In this document: positions 24,726 to 30,219 of the stretch, one piece after another | How positions within the stretch are numbered: position 1 is the stretch's first letter | Layout of the letters: the number at the start of each line of letters is the position of its first letter | Virus record (IMG/VR): IMGVR_UViG_3300044941_000367 | Coordinates: 1 to 30,219 of that record | Length of the DNA: 30,219 bases | DNA from: a virus | Direction: 5' to 3' (one strand) | Made by a program: the position numbers and the translations under genes | The notes under the pieces: model-generated | Told to the model about the DNA's origin: nothing | The model's database searches: none | Seen by the model: the letters and a program-made list of their open reading frames with translations, nothing else

Positions 24726-24766
24726 GCAAGAAAGGAGAATAGCTTAGTGCTATTCTCCTTTCTTGC
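24726..24766. repeat. Perfect hairpin 2 of right array
   Basis: Left arm GCAAGAAAGGAGAATAGC (18 nt), loop TTAGT (ACTAA on the minus strand), and an exact complementary right arm. It differs from hairpin 1 by A to G at 24734 and the matching T to C at 24758. Confidence 0.92.
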
Positions 24767-24807
24767 TAAGTAAAGTAAGTGCTTGCTCTTCTTGTTAGCT
24801 AGCACTT

Positions 24808-24861
24808 GCTAGTATTATTTTATTTAATTAAATAAATAAACTAGCTCTTGCTAGTTTATTT
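24808..24861. repeat. AT-rich shared segment (right copy) and TCTT-loop hairpin
   Basis: 24808-24845 is the inverted counterpart of 8243-8277. It runs into a perfect 12-bp hairpin AAATAAACTAGC-TCTT-GCTAGTTTATTT (24834-24861), whose CTAGC-TCTT-GCTAG core is also the core of the dispersed elements. Confidence 0.7.
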
Positions 24862-24930
24862 TATTATTTACTAACTAACAATAGCTTTTGCTTGATACTG
24901 GCTTAGCTAGTTGTTTAGCATTTGCTAGTC

Positions 24931-24971
24931 GCTAGTCTTTAGACTAGCAACAAGCTAGTCTAAAGACTAGC
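24931..24971. repeat. Perfect hairpin 3 of right array
   Basis: Left arm GCTAGTCTTTAGACTAGC (18 nt), loop AACAA, and an exact complementary right arm. Each arm is itself close to palindromic. Confidence 0.92.
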
Positions 24972-25044
24972 TCCTTGTTGTTCTTCTAACAAATGCTTGC
25001 TTACTAGTTAGGGGAAAAAGAAATAAAACAAACTAGAGCTTGTT

Positions 25045-25189
25045 TATAACAGTCCCTCAGCCGCCATTTAAATTGTGCAATTAGAGGCCTCTACAAGGCC
25101 CTAGAAGGCCTCTCAAATTTTGTTTAGGTGGGAAAGTACTTGCAAGGGGGGTGAAGGCCATTGCAGGCGATTATAAGGCCAAGTTTTGC
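25045..25189. repeat. Inverted-copy block A (right), matches 7545-7690
   Basis: The reverse-complement partner of the left block. The conserved 32-bp core is at 25078-25109. Toward the gene it carries GGCGATTATAAGGCC and AAGTTTTGC; on the far side it carries TATAAC, AGTCCC and GCCGCC. It lies 128 bp before the rightward amidase start, so it may hold promoters or operators of the plus-strand operon. Confidence 0.8.
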
Positions 25190-25316
25190 TTATGACTCCA
25201 ATAGCAAGTGCAAGCGGCACTATTTTAGAGCTAAGTGAGGAAATTAGCTAGCAACTTGCTGGTTAGCAAAATCATACCACAATAAAAACAATGAGCCACC
25301 ATTAGCTTCAGACCAA

Positions 25317-25907
25317 ATGAGACTTGTTGTTGATGTTGGGCACAATGTAAAGTTTGATGAGGGATGCAGGGGGCTGGAGAGCGGCAAAAGCGAAGACGAG
25401 TTAGCAAGAGAGTTAGGTGAGCTTGTAATAAATGGCTTAAGAACGCACGGTCATTTTGTTTTTGAATCAAAGCCAATAAGTGCATCTTCTTTGTTTAATA
25501 GCTTGTGGCAACGCGCAAAGTTCATCAATAGGTGTAGCATTAACTACTTTCTTTCCTTGCATTTCAATTGCGGAGGGGGTAGTGGTGTAGAAATTTACTA
25601 CAAAGGAAAACGAGGCAAGCAATTTGCGGAGTTGTTGTTGGAAAAGATAAAGCAAGCAACAGGATTAGAAGGCAAGCTCATGCCAGAAACAAGCCTTCCT
25701 TATTTGCTCCGTCATTCTTATGTGGCTGGTGTGCAGGTTGAGGTTTGTTATTGTGACAGTGAGCACGACATGGCGCTCTACAATGCAGAGAAAGTTTCTC
25801 ATGCTATAATTAGTGCTGTAGATGAAATTGCAAAAATTAAGCAAAAAAGAAATAGGAAAAAAAGGAGCGCCAATGAACAACGACAGAATTGTTCAAATTT
25901 TGTATGA
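25317..25907 (+). CDS. N-acetylmuramoyl-L-alanine amidase (Amidase_3), early paralogue
   Basis: A 196-aa protein with Amidase_3 residues H9 (VDVGHN), E26 (SEDEL), H82 (SLHFN) and E142 (VEVCYCDS). It resembles the minus-strand amidase in the same motifs (VEVCxCDSExDMxLYNAxK), so the two are paralogues. The C-terminus is basic (KIKQKRNRKKRSANEQRQ), and the last 35 bp overlap the next gene. No Shine-Dalgarno sequence is seen before the ATG at 25317. A short ATG ORF with an immediate stop sits 26 bp upstream. As the first gene of the early-type operon it is oddly placed for a lysis enzyme; remodelling of peptidoglycan or regulation, as with T7 lysozyme, is possible. Confidence 0.88.
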   Translation: MRLVVDVGHNVKFDEGCRGLESGKSEDELARELGELVINGLRTHGHFVFESKPISASSLFNSLWQRAKFINRCSINYFLSLHFNCGGGSGVEIYYKGKRGKQFAELLLEKIKQATGLEGKLMPETSLPYLLRHSYVAGVQVEVCYCDSEHDMALYNAEKVSHAIISAVDEIAKIKQKRNRKKRSANEQRQNCSNFV

Positions 25908-26835
25908 GGCAGCGCATGAGGCGGAAGCTGCCAACACCTTCAACAAAGAAACTACTCCCACTATTCGCTGCTCTCGGGCTGGCTTGCCTTTGATGCAGCA
26001 AATTTTAGAAGACAAGGTCATTCCCAATTTGCCTCCCTTACTGTACAATTTCTGGCAAGACAAAGAAGAAGACGATGCGTCGTTTCTCACTTCCAATCAA
26101 AGCCAAATAAAGCGCGAAATGGCAATTGCGCAAGGTTATTTGTTTGAGCGTGTTGTGGCTGCTTCTCTCTCACACGAACATCCAACTGCTGAAATTAAGA
26201 ACAATGTTCCTTTGTCTTATAAAGGCCTAGAAGGTCATTGTGATTTTCTTGTTGTTAAAGAAAAAGAACAAGAAGCCATTGTGGTAGAGTGTAAGGCTTT
26301 AGGTGCTTTTTCGGAACAAGAAGCACAAGAGAAAGTGAATTCAGACAACTACGGCTATTATTCTCAGCTAAGCCTGTATCAGGCCGCTGTGCATGAGCTT
26401 TTCCCTTCCTTTATTGTGAAAGGCGAATGGAGAGTTTGGAACAAGAGACAAGAGCAAGCTTTGCGCATTCCTTATGAAGGTGGGTTAGAAGAAGCACTGC
26501 AAGTGGCTAACAAAGCTGTGGAAAAAGCTAAGTTGTATGAAGAAGCAACAAGGTTGTTTGAAGAAAAACAAGACGCTGAATTAGTTAGTTTTTTATTTTC
26601 TTGTTCGGAGCCTTTTCCTGCTAAAAAACAAACACGAGCCTACTACCTCAGCACTTGCAGCTTTCACTTTTCTCCTTGGAGCCATTTGTTGTTAAATGAA
26701 GACGGCAAGCTTAAACCACAAGCAAAAGCTAACTTGCAGCTCATGATTGCAGCGTCTCAAGGAAACAAAAAAGCTTTAGAGGAAGTTGTGAAGAAAATTA
26801 AAAAACTAAATTTGCCTCTTGACAACTCGCTATAG
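25873..26835 (+). CDS. PD-(D/E)XK exonuclease (RecB-like)
   Basis: The start at 25873 is chosen because AAGGAG precedes it. An earlier in-frame ATG at 25822 has no such site. The resulting protein is 320 aa. Nuclease motifs are E92 (GYLFE), D124 (GHCDFLV), E139-x-K141 (VVECKAL) and Q165 in YYSQLSLYQ, the full RecB/Cas4-like set. Downstream is a helical region. In T7-like phages an exonuclease of this sort degrades host DNA and trims recombination ends, and cyanophage operons place it near the SSB and polymerase. The gene overlaps the amidase by 35 bp. It has no iron-sulphur cysteine set, so a Cas4 role is unlikely. Confidence 0.8.
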   Translation: MNNDRIVQILYEAAHEAEAANTFNKETTPTIRCSRAGLPLMQQILEDKVIPNLPPLLYNFWQDKEEDDASFLTSNQSQIKREMAIAQGYLFERVVAASLSHEHPTAEIKNNVPLSYKGLEGHCDFLVVKEKEQEAIVVECKALGAFSEQEAQEKVNSDNYGYYSQLSLYQAAVHELFPSFIVKGEWRVWNKRQEQALRIPYEGGLEEALQVANKAVEKAKLYEEATRLFEEKQDAELVSFLFSCSEPFPAKKQTRAYYLSTCSFHFSPWSHLLLNEDGKLKPQAKANLQLMIAASQGNKKALEEVVKKIKKLNLPLDNSL

Positions 26836-26878
26836 CTTTGCTAAGTTAAAGTTAGTTAAGTAAGGAAGGGAACGAACC

Positions 26879-27454
26879 ATGCCACTAAGAAAGCAAACAA
26901 AAAAACAAAGCTCTTGGAAGAAAATTAATAATTTCAACATGCTTAATGCCTTTATAGGTTTTGCTGATGGTGCTCAGTTTGACAAACGCTCGCCTTCAAT
27001 GGTGAAGTTTAGGTTGTTGTTGCGCAACACAGCAATTAAAGACGAAGACGGAAACGAATACACTCAAGAAGAAGCTGCTGAGTTGTTAGTGCGTGCATTG
27101 TTGCAAGGTCGAGGCCTTAATGTGTATTTGTTTAGAAATGACGACGACACCTATGGTGGCAATGGCCGCATCAACATAATGAACTTAGATGAACAAGAAG
27201 AGGAGGAAGAAGATGAAGATAAGCTGGTGGACAAAGCTTCGTCTAACGGTCGCCGCAATTCAATCAATCGGGCTCGCAGCTCTAAACCAAGCGCCAAATC
27301 AAGCGCCAAATCTTCCAAGCGCTCCAAATTACCAGCAACAACCGACAACTATTACGATTCAGAGGACGATGATGAAGAACTTGACGAATACGGAAACCCA
27401 ATTGGTACAAAGTACTTCGAAGGAGACGACAGCGAATTGGTTGTTGTTGGATGA
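26879..27454 (+). CDS. Candidate ssDNA-binding protein with acidic tail
   Basis: 191 aa, ATG at 26879 after AAGGAAGG. Residues 1-100 are basic then mixed and could form an OB-like fold (NNFNMLNAFIGFAD, VKFRLLLRNT). Then follow an acidic run (104-114), a Ser/Lys/Arg-rich linker (120-150) and an acidic C-terminus (DSEDDDEELDEYG). An acidic end is typical of SSB and T7 gp2.5, where it recruits polymerase and helicase. The neighbours (exonuclease, dNMP kinase) support a replication role. A +1 frame continues with another acidic stretch to 27509, overlapping the next ATG (see findings). The fold itself is not proven. Confidence 0.45.
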   Translation: MPLRKQTKKQSSWKKINNFNMLNAFIGFADGAQFDKRSPSMVKFRLLLRNTAIKDEDGNEYTQEEAAELLVRALLQGRGLNVYLFRNDDDTYGGNGRINIMNLDEQEEEEEDEDKLVDKASSNGRRNSINRARSSKPSAKSSAKSSKRSKLPATTDNYYDSEDDDEELDEYGNPIGTKYFEGDDSELVVVG

Positions 27455-27505
27455 AATTGAAGAAATTGAAAATGAAATAAACAAACAACTCTCTTCAAAC
27501 CAAGA

Positions 27506-28066
27506 ATGAAAATCAACGCACTAGTTTTACTTGGTTTTTCTGGGGCTGGCAAAGACACAATTGCCAGTCACTTTCCCTTTTCTACCAACATAAAGTTTGC
27601 TGCCCTCACAAAAGAAATTGTGGCGAAAGTGTGGGGCGTAGATGCTGCAAAGCTTGAAGACAAAGAATGGAGAAACAACAAATCCTTATTTGTTGGAGAA
27701 GAGCAAATTTCTCTCTCTCCTTTTGATTTGTTATCTGCTCTTTATCACGGAGCGCCTTCCACTGATTTAAGCAAAGCAAACATTGAGTGGGCAATTAAGA
27801 AAGCTAAAGCCTCAACTTTCCCTGTTTTCACAGACGTGAGGCGCACACTAGAACTGCAAGCAGTTGTGCAGCACTTTACGCCTTTAGTTGTTTTGCTTCG
27901 GCGTCCCTTCACTCATCCTGCACTCAATGACGGTGAGGTGGTGAAAGCATTTGAGTGGGCTTGCTACAATGGCTTGCCTGTAGCATCACTTCACAATAAT
28001 TTTCCTCCTGATCACATTGCAGAAAAAATTAGAGTCATTGTTGACAATTTAAACAAAGAACTATGA
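27506..28066 (+). CDS. Deoxynucleoside monophosphate kinase
   Basis: A 186-aa P-loop protein. Walker A is GFSGAGKD (residues 10-17), followed by the FAALTKEIVAKVWG segment that phage dNMP kinases (T4 gp1 type) use near the nucleotide site, and VFTDVRRTLELQ about residue 110. It phosphorylates dNMPs to dNDPs, completing dNTP supply with RNR, ThyX and MazG-like proteins coded around it. The start at 27506 has only a weak AGA upstream; its ATGA overlaps an alternate frame that extends the previous gene. The 3' end overlaps the next start as ATGA. Key residues are intact. Confidence 0.8.
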   Translation: MKINALVLLGFSGAGKDTIASHFPFSTNIKFAALTKEIVAKVWGVDAAKLEDKEWRNNKSLFVGEEQISLSPFDLLSALYHGAPSTDLSKANIEWAIKKAKASTFPVFTDVRRTLELQAVVQHFTPLVVLLRRPFTHPALNDGEVVKAFEWACYNGLPVASLHNNFPPDHIAEKIRVIVDNLNKEL

Positions 28067-28626
28067 ATCTACTTTCCTACATCAAAGAACTGCTTTTGCT
28101 CAACCGCTCCAGGCTGCGTTATTTTACTGACTGTCCTCACTTTGCCCATATGTTGTTTGGGCTTTGCGAAGAACTGCTTGAGCTTCATCAAAAGCTTGAT
28201 CGCTTCAAAAAAGCAAAAAACAAAACCCCCGAGCTTTGGCACGCGGTTGTGCTTGAGCTTGGTGATGTTCTAGCCTACACTGTTTTAGCTTCCTCCGCTA
28301 TAAGGCTCGATCCTATGATGAGCTTAGACGAAATAGTTTATGATTTGGAAGCTTGTTTATCTCCTTTGTTTGTTCTAAATAAAAAAGAAAAGGCTAATTT
28401 AATAGAGCTTGCTTTGTCTTTGGCTGGAAAAAGCAAGCGCTGGTATAGGGAAGCTTCTCCTGTTTCAGTGAGGGATTTTGCGGAAGCTTTTGTTAAGGCT
28501 TTTTCTCATGTGAGGAGCGTAAAAGAAGAACTTTCGTTTGAACAAGTGGCGGAAGCCAATATTACAAAATTACAAACCAGGTCAGCAAACAATACTTTGT
28601 TTCAAGGACAAGGAGACACCAGATGA
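28063..28626 (+). CDS. MazG-like nucleotide pyrophosphohydrolase
   Basis: A 187-aa helical protein with the MazG metal-binding pattern: E36, E37 and E40 (CEELLE) and E65/D68 (LELGDVLAY). Near the C-terminus, QVAEANITKLQTR resembles the closing helix of that family. MazG-type enzymes hydrolyse NTPs or dNTPs to monophosphates; in phages they may clear toxic nucleotides, recycle host pools or alter ppGpp-like signals. The gene overlaps both neighbours by ATGA, so its translation is coupled with dNMP kinase and RNR beta. The protein is longer than the minimal MazG domain, with an additional helical segment around residues 95-150. Confidence 0.75.
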   Translation: MNLLSYIKELLLLNRSRLRYFTDCPHFAHMLFGLCEELLELHQKLDRFKKAKNKTPELWHAVVLELGDVLAYTVLASSAIRLDPMMSLDEIVYDLEACLSPLFVLNKKEKANLIELALSLAGKSKRWYREASPVSVRDFAEAFVKAFSHVRSVKEELSFEQVAEANITKLQTRSANNTLFQGQGDTR

Positions 28627-29357
28627 AAATTCAACTAAAAGACCAGTTGGCTCACTACCAAAACAGCAGACGTATGCCAGATTGGCAGCCAAAGCCTGCC
28701 ATGGCTGCAAAGCCTGCTTTATCGCCTACAAAAGACGAAATTATTAAACGGTGCTTGTCGTTTGCTGCGCTTGAGTTGCAAGTGCGTGATTGGGTGCTCG
28801 CCACAGCAGACGGCAAAGAGCTGCCTAAAGAAGACGAGGCAGCCATAAAAGCCAACTTAAGGCGAAACAGCCTGGATGAAGAAAAGCACGATAAAGTGCT
28901 TGCTTACTTGTCTGATTATTATGAAGGAGCCACTACAAGCAAAGAATCAACTTCTCTTGTTAAACGGTGGCAAACCACAAAAGCTCATCCAATAGCTTCC
29001 GCCTACACGCTAGAGTGTGGGTTGTTCTTCACAATATTGCCGCTTTTCATTAAGTGCGGCGACGTGTATGCAGCTACTGTTGGACAGTGGATTAACGACG
29101 ACGAGCGAGTGCATGTAGAGACGAACCTAGCCATCGCTAAGCGGTTAGGCTTAAAGCTTGATCCTGACTTGCTCAAACTAGTGTTTGATTCTGTGGCATT
29201 CATTTTTGCGCCAGCGGGTGCAGATGAGGCTTCTTATCAAGCCAAACGAGCAGTTAAGCGCGTGGTGAGTGGGCAAGACCGAGACATGTTGAAAGAAAGC
29301 CTTCCAACTACTGTGGCGTTTTTTGAGCAACAAAGCAAACTCTCTATTGTTTATTAG
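28623..29357 (+). CDS. Class I ribonucleotide reductase, beta subunit, short and lacking the radical Tyr
   Basis: A 244-aa ferritin-like protein, against more than 300 in most beta subunits. Metal ligands are complete: E51, E86/H89 (DEEKHDKV), E131 (TLECGLF) and E161/H164 (DERVHVE). The position matching the radical tyrosine of E. coli (Y122, four residues after His) is L93. A tyrosine radical therefore cannot form there, and a di-manganese or mixed-metal cofactor is more likely, as proposed for the P-SSP7-type enzyme. The C-terminus ends in SIVY; a Tyr near the end usually passes the radical to alpha. It starts with an ATGA overlap. The alpha partner lies on the opposite strand at 22758. Confidence 0.8.
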   Translation: MKIQLKDQLAHYQNSRRMPDWQPKPAMAAKPALSPTKDEIIKRCLSFAALELQVRDWVLATADGKELPKEDEAAIKANLRRNSLDEEKHDKVLAYLSDYYEGATTSKESTSLVKRWQTTKAHPIASAYTLECGLFFTILPLFIKCGDVYAATVGQWINDDERVHVETNLAIAKRLGLKLDPDLLKLVFDSVAFIFAPAGADEASYQAKRAVKRVVSGQDRDMLKESLPTTVAFFEQQSKLSIVY

Positions 29358-29365
29358 GAGGCATC

Positions 29366-29557
29366 ATGACCAACGGAAAAGACAAAGAAAACGAGTTGTT
29401 TGAATGGGCAGAGAAAGTTATGAGGGAGGTGGAAGAGGAATTTAAGGACGTGAAAGACGAAGACATTCCTGACGAGGTTCTGCCTTCAAACTTAAGCTCA
29501 GATCCCAACACAGACATGTTCCTTTTCATAAAAGACGAAGATGCTGACAAACAATAA
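29366..29557 (+). CDS. Small acidic protein, 63 aa
   Basis: It begins with ATG at 29366, nine bases after the previous stop, behind AGGAGG, the strongest ribosome site in this operon. The protein is strongly acidic (FEWAEKVMREVEEEFKD, then DEDIPDE), with one amphipathic helix (residues about 8-28). No family is recognised. It may bind a basic partner or inhibit a host DNA-binding protein, but this is only a general property of such proteins. It is co-transcribed with RNR beta. Confidence 0.7.
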   Translation: MTNGKDKENELFEWAEKVMREVEEEFKDVKDEDIPDEVLPSNLSSDPNTDMFLFIKDEDADKQ

Positions 29558-29563
29558 GCCCTT

Positions 29564-29731
29564 ATGGTTCATCCTCTCAAAAAACAACTTCCTTGTTTTA
29601 TTGGCTGCTTTTGTAGCAAAGAATTAAAGCGCAAAGTGGAGCGTGCAAGTGCCGATCTCTTTTTCGGTCACCAATCAGAATTTATTAGGTTTGTGCTTGA
29701 AGACTGGCTAGCGAAAAACAACTACAACTAA
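29564..29731 (+). CDS. Ribbon-helix-helix (Arc/CopG-like) small protein, 55 aa
   Basis: A short ORF from ATG 29564 to TAA 29731, six bases after the preceding stop. Its second half reads CSKELKRKVERASAD followed by HQSEFIRFVLEDWLAKN, the helix-turn-helix part of ribbon-helix-helix DNA-binding proteins (pattern L...v...a...g.s.se.ir..l..wl). Three Cys lie in the first strand region (CFIGCFC). It could repress one of the operators in this window, for example the palindromes near the intergenic cassettes. There is only a weak ribosome site, so coupled translation is likely. The RHH call is moderate. Confidence 0.6.
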   Translation: MVHPLKKQLPCFIGCFCSKELKRKVERASADLFFGHQSEFIRFVLEDWLAKNNYN

Positions 29732-29741
29732 CAAAACAAAA

Positions 29742-29790
29742 GGGAATCTGCTTCGCAGGTTCCCCGCTAGCTCTTGCTAGCTGCACTTGC
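29742..29790. repeat. Dispersed hairpin element after the RHH gene
   Basis: First hairpin GGGAATCTGC-TTC-GCAGGTTCCC (29742-29764, one T-G pair), then GCTAGC-TCTT-GCTAGC (about 29766-29781). On the minus strand the first hairpin is followed by TTTTGTTTTG, so it could also end leftward transcripts. It belongs to the same family as 6878 and 22668. Confidence 0.7.
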
Positions 29791-29795
29791 AGCGT

Positions 29796-29829
29796 CAAAT
29801 AAAAACAAGGGCTCGCTTAACGGAGCCCT
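29796..29829 (-). terminator. Minus-strand terminator
   Basis: Stem GAGGGCTC-like: arms AGGGCTC/GAGCCCT (29808-29814 with 29823-29829), 8-nt loop, then TTGTTTTTATTT on the minus strand. It is placed about 40 bp after a minus-strand promoter-like sequence. Confidence 0.65.
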
Positions 29830-29899
29830 CACAAACTACCAAAGGAGATTAAGTGAAAAATTCTGCTTTTATTATACCATTGAATCCTTTTGTTCTAAA
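29796..29899 (-). ncRNA. Candidate small minus-strand RNA unit
   Basis: Minus strand TTTAGA, a 17-nt spacer and TATAAT (29871-29876 on plus) form a good bacterial promoter. About 40 bp later comes a terminator stem with a T-run. The implied RNA would be roughly 70 nt, antisense to the leader of thyX. No coding potential is seen on that strand. Confidence 0.35.
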
Positions 29900-29903
29900 T
29901 TAA
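29853..29903 (+). other. Possible 16-codon leader peptide
   Basis: GTG at 29853 follows AAAGGAG at good spacing, and the frame closes with TAA at 29901. The peptide would be VKNSAFIIPLNPFVLN. It lies before thyX and could be a chance ORF. Confidence 0.2.
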
Positions 29904-29915
29904 CTATAGTGGGGA
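29903..29915 (+). promoter_or_regulatory. CTATAGTG motif before thyX
   Basis: ACTATAGTGGGG lies about 20 bp before the thyX ATG. TATAGT could act as a -10 box, but the -35 (TTGAAT) is 19 bp away, which is too far for a strong promoter. Confidence 0.3.
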
Positions 29916-29934
29916 AACAGCTTCGCTAAAGGCT

Positions 29935-30219
29935 ATGAAAGTTAGGTTAGTTTCTTTCTCTTGTGGAGCTCCTTTGTCTGAATATCATGGGCGCAGCATT
30001 GACGAGTTGGTAGTTGGTATTGCCCGCATATCTAGCGGGAGAGACGCCGAGCATTTATTTGACGAGCCGCACAAGCTGCTCCGTCATTGTCTCCTTAATG
30101 GCCATTGGTCTGTTTTCCAAATGGCAAATTTAGTATTTGAAATAACCACCAGTCGCGCCATTGGCCGTGAACTTCTGCGGCATTGGAGCTTGAAGCCGCA
30201 GGAACTTAGCCAACGCTAC
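29935..30219 (+). CDS. thyX: FAD-dependent thymidylate synthase ThyX, partial
   Basis: The first 95 codons are visible; the gene leaves the right edge. It starts with ATG at 29935 after AAAGG. The ThyX signature appears at the end as RELLRHWSLKPQELSQRY, corresponding to the RHRX7S motif, in which the third residue is Trp in place of Arg. Upstream parts (IARISSGRD, LLNGHWSVFQMANLVFEITTSRA) match the family well. ThyX makes dTMP from dUMP with flavin and methylene-tetrahydrofolate, fitting the RNR/dNMP kinase/MazG set. The Arg-to-Trp change affects a residue near the substrate; whether activity is kept cannot be told from sequence. Confidence 0.9.
   Translation, partial: MKVRLVSFSCGAPLSEYHGRSIDELVVGIARISSGRDAEHLFDEPHKLLRHCLLNGHWSVFQMANLVFEITTSRAIGRELLRHWSLKPQELSQRY

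Larger units (their letters stand above)
24623..24804. repeat. Tandem 91-bp duplication, each unit carrying one hairpin
   Basis: Units 24623-24713 and 24714-24804 start with CTTGCTCTTAGTG and end with TGTTAGCTAG plus two bases. They differ at about nine positions. One pair of differences is a base-pair swap in the hairpin stem (A-T to G-C), so pairing is preserved. Confidence 0.9.

Noticed and set aside
25873-26835. Cas4 identity for the PD-(D/E)XK nuclease
   Set aside because: No cluster of iron-sulphur cysteines and no other CRISPR gene; a phage exonuclease fits the operon better.
1-30219. tRNA genes, integrase, lysogeny genes
   Set aside because: No cloverleaf-like sequence, recombinase signature or repressor/att arrangement was seen on reading both strands; this is not a computed search.

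Overview
The window is about 30 kb of a tailed-phage genome with T7-like (podovirus) gene content. The visible modules are a T7-like structural set, a family-A DNA polymerase, a gp4-type primase-helicase, and a nucleotide-metabolism set (class I ribonucleotide reductase alpha and beta, ThyX, dNMP kinase, MazG-like pyrophosphohydrolase). Two opposing gene blocks plus a short phage-type RNR recall cyanobacterial podoviruses (P-SSP7 for the RNR; freshwater types such as Pf-WMP3/4 and A-4L for the layout, from memory). A cyanobacterial host is therefore an inference, not something the sequence proves. There is no integrase, no tRNA gene and no RNA polymerase gene in the window.

Leftward block (minus strand, read from 24239 down to 1): RNR alpha, an unknown 266-aa protein, a possible permuted NlpC/P60-like cysteine hydrolase, primase-helicase, a VSR/DUF559-like endonuclease and DNA polymerase. 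Next come a coiled-coil internal virion protein, a 1045-aa virion protein with M23 and lysozyme-like domains, and a tail tubular B-like protein. After a 2.1-kb stretch without a convincing gene come a small unknown protein, an Amidase_3 endolysin, a possible small terminase, the large terminase, portal, scaffold, major capsid protein and a partial tail tubular A protein that runs off the left edge.

Rightward block (plus strand, 25317 to 30219): a second Amidase_3, a PD-(D/E)XK exonuclease, an acidic-tailed candidate ssDNA-binding protein, dNMP kinase, MazG-like protein, RNR beta, a small acidic protein, a 55-aa ribbon-helix-helix protein and a partial ThyX. Several of these genes overlap by ATGA, as in one operon.

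The most unusual content is non-coding. Two long intergenic regions (7408-9531 and 24240-25316) hold eight near-identically built perfect hairpins: 17-18 bp arms and 5-6 nt loops, with arm sequences that differ from hairpin to hairpin. The same two regions share a roughly 146-bp block in inverted orientation and an AT-rich segment in inverted orientation, so they look like diverged inverted copies of one upstream cassette. One copy lies before the leftward packaging/capsid module and the other before the rightward early operon. Separately, a family of short GCTAGC-centred hairpin elements is scattered through the window. It occurs between genes (6878, 16563, 22668, 29742) and apparently inside three coding regions, much like the palindromic elements known from Rickettsia.
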